Below the pieces are notes generated by a model. The model was not told the origin of the DNA. It did no database searches and was given only the letters and a program-made list of their open reading frames with translations. The position numbers and the translations under genes were made by a program. Below, in pieces: positions 1 to 7,173 of a stretch of DNA of 42,209 nucleotides (its first letter is position 1; each line of letters starts with the position of its first letter). The DNA comes from Synergistaceae bacterium (GTDB lineage: Bacteria > Synergistota > Synergistia > Synergistales > Aminobacteriaceae): positions 1-42,209 of the forward strand of contig JAFYBQ010000014.1 in assembly GCA_017540085.1 (NCBI GenBank). Direction: 5' to 3'.

Positions 1-141
1 CAACAGAGGAGTAAAAGACGTATTTGTGTTCTGCGTGGACGGCCTAACAGGATTTCCAGATGCGATAAAAGGGGTGTTCCCCAAATCGGACATTCAGCTG
101 TGCATAGTTCATCTTGTTCGGAACAGTTTGAAATACGTATC
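1..141 (+). repeat. Terminal inverted repeat of the contig, left copy (141 bp, exact)
   Basis: Bases 1-141 are identical to the reverse complement of 42069-42209. Identity stops at base 142 (A here, G in the other copy). The segment is internal transposase coding sequence, not an IS terminus. Confidence 0.95.
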
Positions 142-241
142 AAAAGCATCCCAGAAGTGGACAATGCCGATAAGCAACTGGTCAAAAGCATTAAGTCACT
201 TCTATGTGAGATACGCAGACCGTTTCCCGAAAGTGTCATAG
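2..241 (+). pseudogene. IS256-family transposase remnant with internal deletion
   Basis: The frame is open from base 2 and ends in TAG at 239-241. It first encodes the mutator-transposase segment around the catalytic core (CVDGLTGFPDAI, then IQLCIVHLVRNSLKYVS). It then jumps directly to what looks like the extreme C-terminus of the family (ASQKWTMPISNW, then YADRF). In family members these two segments are separated by more than a hundred residues that include the last catalytic Glu region, so this copy is internally deleted in frame and should be inactive. The break falls just after base 141, exactly where identity to the right-hand copy also ends. What is upstream of base 1 is not visible. 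Family assignment is firm; the deletion is inferred from family knowledge. Confidence 0.82.
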
Positions 242-250
242 AAAAATCTC

Positions 251-275
251 ATACACAGTTTACTTGACAGACCCC
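251..275. repeat. Candidate terminal inverted repeat of the IS256-type element
   Basis: Read on the minus strand, the segment begins with GGGTCTGTCAAGTAAACTG. This resembles the GTCAAxTAAACTGT-like tips I associate with IS256-family elements. It lies about ten bases past the transposase stop, and permease coding sequence resumes right beyond it. The exact tip is uncertain by a few bases because the partner repeat is not in the window. Confidence 0.55.
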
Positions 276-472
276 ATTCCGAGAGTCATGAAGCTGTAGA
301 GGAAGTACGGCCTCATTGAGCGCACGACATTCGCGAAATAGAAAACGGGACGGCGTGAAATTCCTGCGGCGACTCTTCCCGCGTCAACGTAATAGAACAC
401 AGCGCACACTACAGCAAGGAGTATCACAAGGAAAAATTCCCAGCTCGTGAAAAAATCTTTTACCTTCTTCAT
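260..472 (-). pseudogene. Sugar-type ABC transporter permease (second subunit), truncated by the IS
   Basis: The ATG at 472 lies 3 nt after the upstream permease stop. A hydrophobic segment occupies about residues 12-30 (FFLVILLAVVCAVFYYV), and the text up to about residue 66 (SFMTLGMG) resembles the start of a BPD_transp_2 permease such as RbsC, LsrD or RhaQ. The next codons come from the IS end and reach a stop at once, giving 70 aa against the roughly 320 expected. The rest of the gene should lie on the far side of the insertion, outside this contig. The transporter therefore has only one intact permease here and is probably inactive unless a single-permease complex forms. Confidence 0.8.
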
Positions 473-475
473 GGC

Positions 476-1480
476 CTATATATTCCTCCCTCCTAAATCC
501 TGCTTTGCTGAAATCCTCTGCAATATCACGTTGAGTAGAATCGCGAACAGTAACAGAATGCCTTTAATGAACTCCGTAATCATTGAGTTACCGATTCCCA
601 TCTGAGGAATCGCGCTGTCAATGAACGCCACCATAAGCGCACCGATTACGACTCCCGTGATTTTCCCGTAACCGCCCGTAACGCTGACTCCTCCGAGAAC
701 ACATGCGGCAATCGTGAACATCTCATCACCTGTTGCGCTCCCTTTCTCGATAGCGGCATAGAACGCAAGCCACATTATTCCCGCAAGCCCCGCTGAAGCT
801 CCGCATATCGTGTGAGCGAGGACTCGAATCTTGTTGAGATGTACTCCGCGCATTTGTGCCGCCTCAGCGTTTGAGCCGACAGCGTAAAGATTCCGGCCTG
901 TTCGCGTGTAGTTGAGGAATATTGCAGTCCCAATCACAACGAGTACAGCAAGCCACACGAGGAACGGAAGCCCTAAAAATTCATGATTGATGAGGCTGTC
1001 TTTGAATGACTGTGTGAGCTGAGTCGGGTTGACTTTGTTCATGCCTAGTAGCCAGTTCATTGGGATTAACGCCCGGACTATATAGCTTGTGCCTAACGTA
1101 ACAATAAGCGCGATGACTCGTCCGTAGCTCATTAAGACTCCGTTCACCGCACCGATAGCCGCGCCGATTGCAATTCCAAGCACGAACATCAATAACGTAT
1201 TCTGAATCACTCCGAGTCCCATCAGTTTTCCCGCGACAGCTCCGGCGAACGCAAGCACAGCCGTTGTAGAAATGTCGATTGACCCGACAAGAAGGACGCA
1301 GAGCATTCCGCAGCACATCACCATATTTATTGAGCCGTTCTTGAGGACGTTTAGCCACGAATTAGCGAGATAACCCGGCACTCTCACATTCACCGCGAAA
1401 AGCAAAAGCGCAAGCACTCCGAGAAGGGGAAGCTCTCTGTGTTCAATCAGGAATGAATAGACCGATTTGTGTTTAGCCAT
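476..1480 (-). CDS. Sugar-type ABC transporter permease (BPD_transp_2 family)
   Basis: A 334-residue polytopic inner-membrane protein with about 8-10 hydrophobic segments. It has the family hallmark GSIDIS (near residue 67), the cytoplasmic coupling region NAEAAQMRGV and the conserved ACVLGGVSVTGG segment. It would form the translocation channel of a CUT2-type importer (ribose, rhamnose or AI-2-like substrates) with the ATPase upstream and the second permease downstream. A good Shine-Dalgarno (GGGAGG) precedes the ATG, and the 16-nt gap to the ATPase gene shows an operon. No substrate-binding protein gene is in view, so the substrate cannot be named. Paired permease genes after the ATPase match Lsr/Rha-type gene order, but this is only a resemblance. 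Confidence 0.88.
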   Translation of the reverse strand: MAKHKSVYSFLIEHRELPLLGVLALLLFAVNVRVPGYLANSWLNVLKNGSINMVMCCGMLCVLLVGSIDISTTAVLAFAGAVAGKLMGLGVIQNTLLMFVLGIAIGAAIGAVNGVLMSYGRVIALIVTLGTSYIVRALIPMNWLLGMNKVNPTQLTQSFKDSLINHEFLGLPFLVWLAVLVVIGTAIFLNYTRTGRNLYAVGSNAEAAQMRGVHLNKIRVLAHTICGASAGLAGIMWLAFYAAIEKGSATGDEMFTIAACVLGGVSVTGGYGKITGVVIGALMVAFIDSAIPQMGIGNSMITEFIKGILLLFAILLNVILQRISAKQDLGGRNI

Positions 1481-1496
1481 TATGATTCCTCCCTCC

Positions 1497-3017
1497 CTAT
1501 GACGCTTTCGACTGAGGCATGGCCGCGTTCAAGATTATTTCTTGCGTGAGGCTCTTTGTGTCTGTGAACTCGGCTGTGATTTTCCCCTCGCTCATGACAT
1601 ATATACGGTCTGACATGTTGATGACTTCTGGCAATTCTGAACTTATCATGAGGATTCCGAGTCCCTGCGAGGCTAAGTCGCTCATAATTTCGTAGATAGC
1701 GGCTTTGCTGCCAACGTCGACTCCTTTTGTCGGCTCATCAAGAATGATCATCTTTGGATTCGCGGCGAGCTGTTTCGCAACAACAACCTTCTGCTGATTT
1801 CCTCCGGATAACGCGCCCGTTAATGTGTCAGTGTCAGGGGCTTTTATCGCGAGAAGGTCTTTCATTCCGTCTGAAAGCTGACGTTCTTTCTTGGGACTGA
1901 CAAAGATTCCGTTCTGGCATTCTTTAGCCATTACAGGGAGCGAGATATTATGATTGATTGACCACTGCAACAATAAGCCGTCTTTCTGCCTGTCTTCAGG
2001 AAGGTAGCCTAATCCTTTTTCCATCATCTGAGTCGGCGTATGTTCGTGAATTTCCTCTCCCATGAAGAAAATTTTTCCTGAGTCCGGCTGATGGACTCCG
2101 AAAACTGACTCCATTACCTCAGTGCGTCCTGCTCCTACAAGCCCGGTGAGTCCGACAATTTCCCCGGCCTTCACGGAGATGTTCACGTCCCGGAAAAATC
2201 CTGTCCGGCTCAGATTCTCAAGCCTCAATAATTCCCCGCCTGTTTCGGTTTCCTTCTTTGGGTAAAGCTGATTGATGTCCCTTCCGACCATCTGATGAAT
2301 CAGGAATGACTGCTCGACCTCGTGAAGATTCCACGTGCCTATGTACTGAGCATCGCGGAAAACCGTAACACGTTCTGCGAGTCCGTAAATGTCCTCGAAT
2401 CTGTGAGAGATTAATATTATCCCGGTGCCGTTGTCGCGGAGTCGTAACGCTATCTTGTAGAGTGCTTCTGCCTCGCGCTGAGATAATGCCGCTGTAGGTT
2501 CGTCCATGATGAGAATTTTTGCGTTCATTGAGAGGGCTTTTGCGATTTCTATAAGCTGCTGCTGCGCTACTGAGAGCGAGCCAACGGAAGCGGTTGGGCT
2601 AAAATCCGCGTCAACAGCTTCAAGAAGTTTCTTTGCCTCGCGGTTCATTTTCGCCCAGTCGATAAAAGGCCCGATCTTGTACTCATGGCCGGCAAAAATA
2701 TTTTCTGCGACGCTCAAATCAGGGTAGCTTGCGGCGTGCTGATATATTGCGGCGATTCCTCGTTCCTGAGCGATTATAGGGTCAGACATCACGACTTTCT
2801 CACCGTTAAGGATGATTTCTCCTCCGTCAGGCTGGTGCGCTCCCGTGATGACTTTTATGAACGTGGATTTTCCCGCGCCGTTTTCACCTGCGAGTGCGTG
2901 AATTTCTCCGGCCTTCAAGTTGAAGTGAACATTGTCGAGAGCCTTAACGGAGAGTCGACAATCCTGACTACTTTGGTTGGGATCAAGCGTACGTAACGTA
3001 TCCGGCAGTTTTCCCAA
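1497..3017 (-). CDS. Sugar-type ABC transporter ATPase, 5' end replaced
   Basis: A tandem ABC ATPase of the RbsA/MglA/LsrA type, which powers CUT2 sugar import. The first cassette has Walker A GENGAGKST, signature LSVAQQQ and Walker B ILIMDEPTAA. The second has the usual degenerate Walker A (GLVGAGRTE), signature LSGGNQQK and Walker B MIILDEPTKG. Homology to the family begins only at VKALDNV (about base 2949). The 20-odd residues before it do not look like this family, and the only open start is a TTG at 3017 without a sensible ribosome site. I take the native N-terminus (about 15-20 residues including the first beta strand), start codon and promoter to have been lost at a rearrangement junction near 2950. 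The remaining reading frame is intact. With the downstream permease also broken, the operon looks like a decaying locus. Confidence 0.85.
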   Translation of the reverse strand: MGKLPDTLRTLDPNQSSQDCRLSVKALDNVHFNLKAGEIHALAGENGAGKSTFIKVITGAHQPDGGEIILNGEKVVMSDPIIAQERGIAAIYQHAASYPDLSVAENIFAGHEYKIGPFIDWAKMNREAKKLLEAVDADFSPTASVGSLSVAQQQLIEIAKALSMNAKILIMDEPTAALSQREAEALYKIALRLRDNGTGIILISHRFEDIYGLAERVTVFRDAQYIGTWNLHEVEQSFLIHQMVGRDINQLYPKKETETGGELLRLENLSRTGFFRDVNISVKAGEIVGLTGLVGAGRTEVMESVFGVHQPDSGKIFFMGEEIHEHTPTQMMEKGLGYLPEDRQKDGLLLQWSINHNISLPVMAKECQNGIFVSPKKERQLSDGMKDLLAIKAPDTDTLTGALSGGNQQKVVVAKQLAANPKMIILDEPTKGVDVGSKAAIYEIMSDLASQGLGILMISSELPEVINMSDRIYVMSEGKITAEFTDTKSLTQEIILNAAMPQSKAS

Positions 3018-3316
3018 CAGTTTTAGTTCCTATCGAGGCAACTAATGAGCTGTACAGATTAGCGGCAGAGGCACGGGGAAAATCAGTAGAGCAGGATAAG
3101 GAGGTTTACGATTTCTTCATTGGCCTGAATGGTTTTCTTCCGCTGAAGACTGACACGTGCATTGAGTTTCTGGACTATAACGGTATGTCGTACGTAATTG
3201 ACATTGACGATGATGCTCTTCCTAAAGTCCGTAAGGTTCTTGATGAACAACTAGCAAGACATGGCCAATCCGTTGAGGGATTGCTGGAAGAGGCTGAAAA
3301 GGTCATGAGGAGATAG
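2948..3316 (+). pseudogene. Beheaded ORF of unknown family at the rearrangement junction
   Basis: The plus-strand frame is open from just after a TAA at 2945-2947 to TAG at 3314-3316, about 122 codons. No ATG, GTG or TTG lies in frame over the first 75 or so codons, although the text reads as real protein from the start (YFGWDQAYVTYPAVFP, then VLVPIEATNELYRLA, then a Glu-rich C-terminus ending EEAEKVMRR). It is therefore the C-terminal part of a longer gene whose 5' end was lost where the sequence meets the ABC ATPase gene head-on. The Shine-Dalgarno of the next gene lies in its last codons, so it was the leading gene of the small plus-strand cluster. I do not recognise the family. Confidence 0.6.
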
Positions 3317-3320
3317 CCAT

Positions 3321-3734
3321 ATGAGCAACGTCAGTGTAGAGGAAAAGAAGGCTGAGGCTCTCCATCGCATGAAAAGTCTCGGCCTTTTCACGGAAGCTAA
3401 AGAGTTCGACAGAACAGGAAAGGTCAGATTGTTTTTGCAAAATGCTGACCTGTTCTTATGCGTTAAAGGAAAAGAATTAGATCAGATCAGAGCATTCGAG
3501 CTAAGTTATAACGCTCTTGTGTTTGCAGTCATTCGTACCTTTACGAGTGGTGGCATGATGGACAGCTACTTGTTCGTCGGTGATTATCCTGAAGAATGGG
3601 CTGATGACCGCAGGCTTCTGTTGGAAGGTGAAGCAACGGCATATGTCTATAACCATGACGTGCCTTATTGCTCGGAGGTAGGAAGCGTCGGTATTAAGCA
3701 TTTGCCCGGTTCAGGCTTGTATCGGATTTGGTGA
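3321..3734 (+). CDS. Hypothetical protein, 137 aa, mobile-element type
   Basis: The ATG at 3321 has AGGAGA seven bases upstream, inside the end of the preceding frame. The protein is soluble, with a charged N-terminal helix (VEEKKAEALHRMKSLG) followed by a mixed alpha/beta body. Its acidic, aromatic C-terminal half (YLFVGDYPEEW, then ATAYVYNHDVPYCSEVGSVG) ends GLYRIW. No signal peptide or membrane segment is visible. The style recalls accessory proteins of conjugative and integrative elements in gut Clostridia, and the neighbouring DpnD/PcfM-type gene supports that. I cannot name a function. It appears intact. Confidence 0.7.
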   Translation: MSNVSVEEKKAEALHRMKSLGLFTEAKEFDRTGKVRLFLQNADLFLCVKGKELDQIRAFELSYNALVFAVIRTFTSGGMMDSYLFVGDYPEEWADDRRLLLEGEATAYVYNHDVPYCSEVGSVGIKHLPGSGLYRIW

Positions 3735-3749
3735 GAGGAGGTGAATATT

Positions 3750-4065
3750 GTGAAAACATATCAGGTCAATTGGGAAAAGTTATACGGAAGATGAAGTCAT
3801 TGCTATTCATAGCATGTGGCAGAACATTCAGGATCGAAACAACATTAGCGAGTGTATAGAGCTTGCTCTTGCCATGCTGGGTGATGGTGAGGTCTCTGAA
3901 TACGCTCGCAATAACAAGTTCCACATCATAGAGCAATGTTTGGAAGATTTGCCTGAGTGGGGTGTCTGGCAGGATGAATGCTTGAGTCAGAATTGTCTGT
4001 TGCTTGATTATCTCATTGCGGACAAGTTGAAAGCGATGTACGAAAACCACAAGAAGGAGTCCTAG
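3750..4065 (+). pseudogene. Small hypothetical gene broken by a +1 frameshift
   Basis: A GTG at 3750 with a strong AGGAGGT site eight bases upstream starts VKTYQVNWEKLYGR and hits TGA at 3792-3794. Removing one A from the A-run at 3774-3778 restores a continuous frame. It then reads NWESYTEDEVIAIHSMWQ and runs to the TAG at 4063-4065, giving about 104 residues. The downstream part alone (from an ATG at 3814, 83 aa) has no ribosome site. The rejoined protein is acidic and helical and ends KAMYENHKKES. The gene is either a fresh pseudogene or carries a single-base sequence error. Its family is unknown to me. Confidence 0.65.
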
Positions 4066-4067
4066 CC

Positions 4068-4241
4068 ATGAAGGAGTACACGATCAGAATCAAAGAAACG
4101 CTGGAAATGCGTGTCTTTGTCGAAGCCTCATCTGTACAAGAGGCAAAAGACAAAGTGCAAACGGCTTGGGAAAATGGCGATTACATCCTTGATGCAGAGC
4201 ATTTTCAGGGCGTAACTTTTAGCATTGCGCGTAGGAGGTAA
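4068..4241 (+). CDS. DpnD/PcfM-family small protein
   Basis: A 57-residue protein starting at ATG 4068, two bases after the preceding stop; AAGGAG lies eleven bases upstream. It begins with a beta strand (EYTIRIKETLEMRVFVEA), then a helix with AKDKVQTAW, then the sequence YILDAEHFQGVTFS. This pattern, including the ILDAEHF-GV-F ending, is what I know from the DpnD/PcfM family. That family is common on conjugative plasmids and integrative elements of Firmicutes, and its molecular role is not established. It is the best evidence that the 2.95-4.9 kb segment came from a mobile element. The last codons contain the AGGAGGT site of the next gene, so the two are translationally linked. Confidence 0.72.
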   Translation: MKEYTIRIKETLEMRVFVEASSVQEAKDKVQTAWENGDYILDAEHFQGVTFSIARRR

Positions 4242-4245
4242 CAAT

Positions 4246-4749
4246 GTGAAAGATGTAGTTTTTACAACGAGTGGCGTAACGAGCTGGGGTTATTCGTGGG
4301 AATGGACTTTTGACGGCGGTGTTGATCTCAAAGCTCCAGACGGACACACACTCTTAGTAACTGACTTGCATACGCAGGTTCCAGAGTACAATTTCGAGGA
4401 TGACTTATACGACCGTAATTTCTCGATGTCTCAGGCTCAAGATGCCGAATGGGGGCAAATATGCTGGAATTGCTATTTGCTGGAATCTGCGATTTACAGC
4501 TTGGCTTGGGAGAGCTTCAGGTCATGTGCTGGTCAGGTTGTTCAGGACTTCAAAGCAAAGAATCCACAGGCGCATTGCTTAACTGAGGATGAGTATGAAG
4601 CTATATTAGCGTCCTGCCTGAATGCTATCAGGAAACAGCAAGGTTGGGATTCTGAGAAGTTGGAATGGCTGTTTGATTGCAATGGCTCTATTAATGAGGC
4701 TGTTGATGAGTGGCTTACGGATTCTCTGGAAAGACAGGGACTCATGTAA
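4246..4749 (+). CDS. Hypothetical protein, 167 aa, mobile-element type
   Basis: I choose the GTG at 4246 because a perfect AGGAGGT sits six bases upstream; a more upstream ATG at 4225 lies inside the preceding gene without a site. The protein is acidic and Trp-rich, with a beta-rich N-terminal part (VVFTTSGVTSWGYSWEW) and a helical C-terminal half (LTEDEYEAILASCLNAIRKQQGW). It has no signal peptide or membrane segment. It is the last complete gene of the small plus-strand cluster. I do not recognise a family; an origin in a conjugative or phage-like element is inferred from its neighbours. Confidence 0.68.
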   Translation: MKDVVFTTSGVTSWGYSWEWTFDGGVDLKAPDGHTLLVTDLHTQVPEYNFEDDLYDRNFSMSQAQDAEWGQICWNCYLLESAIYSLAWESFRSCAGQVVQDFKAKNPQAHCLTEDEYEAILASCLNAIRKQQGWDSEKLEWLFDCNGSINEAVDEWLTDSLERQGLM

Positions 4750-4827
4750 TGTCATGTTCGTGTCTGTAAACAAAAAGCAATGAAGTTTTAGCGTAAAATT
4801 TTTCTCGTATGTCTTTCTTGAAGGTCT

Positions 4828-4989
4828 TTATTGAAAGTGTTGACAAATACGCCTTAAAGTTGTATTATATAACCATAGAGAAAGAAAGTAGAGGCAAACT
4901 CGGCCTACTATCAAGAATGAATATAATACAGGCAGTACAACAAATAATGCTAAACCGATAAGTACCGCTCCTCTCATGGAACGCTTCAC
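4828..4989 (-). CDS. Small membrane-protein frame downstream of flhB, probably truncated
   Basis: A GTG at 4989, 25 nt after the flhB stop and preceded by CGAGGAG nine bases upstream, opens a 53-codon frame ending at TAA (4828-4830). Residues 8-29 form one hydrophobic segment (AVLIGLALFVVLPVLYSFLIVG). The later residues (RVCLYFLSLWLYN, then RRICQHFQ) are encoded by the complement of the orphan promoter region, so I suspect the native C-terminus was cut off by the foreign fragment near 4900. The ribosome site and coupling to flhB argue for a genuine last operon gene. It does not resemble the start of FlhA. Function unknown. Confidence 0.45.
   Translation of the reverse strand: MKRSMRGAVLIGLALFVVLPVLYSFLIVGRVCLYFLSLWLYNTTLRRICQHFQ
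4840..4868 (+). promoter_or_regulatory. Strong sigma-70-type promoter with no gene left behind it
   Basis: TTGACA (4840-4845), a 17-base spacer and TATTAT (4863-4868) make a near-consensus promoter. It points right, toward the 3' end of the minus-strand flhB. Only a 14-codon frame (ATG at 4918) follows before flagellar DNA begins, so the gene it served appears to be missing. It also lies antisense to the small frame at 4828-4989. Confidence 0.6.
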
Positions 4990-5014
4990 GTTAAACAACT
5001 CCTCGAATGAAAAT

Positions 5015-6082
5015 TTATGATGGCTGTGATTTCTGCCCCTTCAGCCTGTAAACGAACGCTAAGACCTCAGCGACTCCCCTGTAGAAATCTTCGGGGACTT
5101 CCTCGCCTATCTCGACATTCTCATACAATGCCCACGCAAGCGGCTTGTTCTCTATGACCGGGACAAGATTATTCTGCGCGATTTCGCGAATCCTCTGCGC
5201 TAAGTAGTCCGCTCCTTTTGCGATAACCTGCGGCGCGCCCATCACCCCGCGGTCATATTGCAGGGCGACGGCTATATGTGTCGGGTTCGTGATTACTACG
5301 TCAGCTTTCGGGACATCGGACATCATTCGGTTTCGTGCCATTTCTCTTTGCTTCTGACGGATTTTCTGCTTGACCTGCGGATCTCCTTCCATCTGCTTGT
5401 ACTCGTCTTTGACTTCTTTCTTGCTCATCTTGATAGACTTCTCAAAGTCCCATTTCTGATAGGCGTAATCCGCGAACGCCATCACCAGCAGCATTAGTGC
5501 CAGTCTCATGGCCAAAGTCCAAAGCATATCCCAAAATTGTCGGCTCCCAATCTCTAACGGCATCTGCATTGCTTTTGACGACATCGGCAGATAGTTCTTG
5601 ATTGCGTTGTATATCATCACGGCAAAAATTGCTGACTTCAATAACCCCTTCAGGAGTTCCACGCACGAGCGCATAGAGATAATTTTCTTCATGCCGGAAA
5701 AAGGATTCAGCCTGTCGAATTTCGGCACAAAAGGCTCTCCCGTGAACGCGAATCCTACCTGCGCTATCACCGCGCTTGTCGCAAAAAGAACAACGAGTCC
5801 TCCCAGCGGAAGCCACGCCGCAAAGTAATCCTTGATTGCCTCCCATGATACCCACGAGAACCACCCATCCTGCAAGATTGCCCGGTCGCCTATCGCCATG
5901 AACATGAAGCGAATCATTCCCGTTAGAGTCCGCCACACTGACGCGCCCAATAACGCAAGAGCCAATAACGCCGTAATGATAGCCACCGCGGCGTTTATGT
6001 CCTTGCTGACACATACACGGCCTTCCTCGCGGACTTTCTCGCGCTTGTGAGGTGTTGCTTCCTCTGTGCGTTCCTCAGCCAT
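5015..6082 (-). CDS. flhB: Flagellar type III export protein FlhB
   Basis: FlhB is the inner-membrane export-gate component that switches the flagellar secretion system from rod/hook to filament substrates. The 355-residue protein has a hydrophilic start (AEERTEEATPHKREKVREEG, the conserved FlhB N-terminus), four membrane segments (about residues 30-50, 80-110, 140-160 and 185-205) and a charged linker. It also has the autocleavage motif NPTH near residue 265, followed by the usual IAVALQYD. The C-terminal cytoplasmic domain ends YRLKGQKSQPS. The ATG overlaps the fliR stop by 8 nt (ATGGCTGA), the typical fliR-flhB coupling. It is the last recognisable flagellar gene of this operon; flhA is not found next to it, and foreign DNA follows. 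Confidence 0.96.
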   Translation of the reverse strand: MAEERTEEATPHKREKVREEGRVCVSKDINAAVAIITALLALALLGASVWRTLTGMIRFMFMAIGDRAILQDGWFSWVSWEAIKDYFAAWLPLGGLVVLFATSAVIAQVGFAFTGEPFVPKFDRLNPFSGMKKIISMRSCVELLKGLLKSAIFAVMIYNAIKNYLPMSSKAMQMPLEIGSRQFWDMLWTLAMRLALMLLVMAFADYAYQKWDFEKSIKMSKKEVKDEYKQMEGDPQVKQKIRQKQREMARNRMMSDVPKADVVITNPTHIAVALQYDRGVMGAPQVIAKGADYLAQRIREIAQNNLVPVIENKPLAWALYENVEIGEEVPEDFYRGVAEVLAFVYRLKGQKSQPS

Positions 6083-6872
6083 TTACGGGCCTCCACATTC
6101 GCAGAACGCTTAGGGCAAATTCGACCCACCGCTCAAAGTTTGCGTGAATCAAATCCATCATCAATGGGATTACAGCCGCCAATACCATGAATCCGAGCAT
6201 GACTTTCACGGGGAGTCCAACGACAAAAATATTCATCTGCGGGACAGTCCGCGCCAGAAATCCGAGTCCCACGTCAGACAAGACTAACGCGCAGTAAAAC
6301 GGGATAACCATCCTCAAAGCCAGCACAAAGAGACTCTGAAGCCACGTCCCTAACTGCAAATCGCCTGACGGGAATAATGAGAGCTGGCCGGGCGGTACAA
6401 GTTTCAGCGTCTCAATTAATGCCTGAATCATAATCAAATGCCCGTTCCACCGAAAATAGAACCACATAGCGACAAAGAAATTTAGCTGTCCCAAAATTGA
6501 TGTCTCACTCTGCGTTGAAGGATCCATCACCTGAGCCATAGAGAATCCGATTGTCGTCCCGGTCTGCTCGCCCGCTACCCTCAGCGCGTAAAGTGGCAAT
6601 GCAGAAATGAAGCCCAGCGCGACTCCTATCAGCAATTCGCGAATGAATACCGCGGCGATAAATATAACCTCGTCAAAATATATCATCGGGATGTCCTCAG
6701 CCTTTATGATTCCGACTGAACACACCGTGAGCATTACGGCGAAAAGATAGCGGAAGGGAGTCGGCGGCATTGTTGATGTGAAAATCGGCGAGCTGAACAC
6801 AAGCCCGATGTATCGCAGGTGAAGGAGCATGTAGACGGCTAATAGCTGAGACGGTAATTCAAGCCCGCGCAT
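6075..6872 (-). CDS. fliR: Flagellar export protein FliR
   Basis: FliR is a membrane component of the flagellar type III export gate, in complex with FliP and FliQ. The 265-residue sequence has about six hydrophobic segments. It includes the recognisable LVFSSPIFTSTMPPTPFRYLFA region near residue 25, the conserved GFSMAQVMDPSTQSETS loop in the middle, and GLPVKVMLGFMVL toward the C-terminus. Length and order of segments match the family. It starts 7 nt after fliQ and overlaps flhB by 8 nt. Confidence 0.95.
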   Translation of the reverse strand: MRGLELPSQLLAVYMLLHLRYIGLVFSSPIFTSTMPPTPFRYLFAVMLTVCSVGIIKAEDIPMIYFDEVIFIAAVFIRELLIGVALGFISALPLYALRVAGEQTGTTIGFSMAQVMDPSTQSETSILGQLNFFVAMWFYFRWNGHLIMIQALIETLKLVPPGQLSLFPSGDLQLGTWLQSLFVLALRMVIPFYCALVLSDVGLGFLARTVPQMNIFVVGLPVKVMLGFMVLAAVIPLMMDLIHANFERWVEFALSVLRMWRPVNG

Positions 6873-6879
6873 TTGCGAG

Positions 6880-7158
6880 TCAGTTTATGAATCTTTCGAG
6901 CTGGCCTAAAATTTCGCGGGTCATTACGAGCATTCGCTGACCTATCCACGGCGATAACAGCACTATGCAAAGGAAGACCGCCAAAATTTTCGGGATAAAT
7001 ATCAATGTCTGCTCCTGAATTGATGTCGCTGTCTGCAAAATTCCTATGAACAGTCCGATTACCATAGCCACAAGCAAAATCGGAAGCGTAACAGAAATCA
7101 TTGTCCATATTGCCCCCGTCATAATATCGGGAAGGCTTAATGTTGTTACTGTATTCAT
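6880..7158 (-). CDS. fliQ: Flagellar export protein FliQ
   Basis: A 92-residue protein with two transmembrane helices (about residues 16-40 and 55-75) and the family text VGLFIGILQTATSIQEQTL-like (here IGLFIGILQTATSIQEQTL) ahead of the second helix, where IPKILAVFL follows. FliQ builds the helical export gate together with FliP and FliR. It sits between fliP (15 nt upstream) and fliR (7 nt downstream), the standard order. Size and sequence are normal. Confidence 0.95.
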   Translation of the reverse strand: MNTVTTLSLPDIMTGAIWTMISVTLPILLVAMVIGLFIGILQTATSIQEQTLIFIPKILAVFLCIVLLSPWIGQRMLVMTREILGQLERFIN

Positions 7159-7173
7159 TTCTCACACTCTCTT

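Larger units (their letters stand above)
1..278 (+). mobile_element. IS256-family insertion sequence, 3' part with right end
   Basis: This is the 3' portion of an IS256 (mutator-type) element entering from the left contig edge. It holds the transposase remnant (frame 2-241) and, just after its stop, an AT-rich stretch that looks like the terminal inverted repeat (about 251-275). The element then abuts the interrupted permease gene. The 5' half of the IS lies outside the window, so the opposite inverted repeat and any target-site duplication cannot be checked. The first 141 bases recur exactly, inverted, at 42069-42209. Confidence 0.85.

Noticed and set aside
2978-3017. Native N-terminus of the ABC ATPase from TTG 3017
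   Set aside because: There is no ribosome site, the residues do not resemble the family, and they are antisense to a protein-like frame.
5442-6014. 190-codon minus-strand frame inside flhB
   Set aside because: It is a shadow of flhB in another frame, with atypical composition and no start signals.
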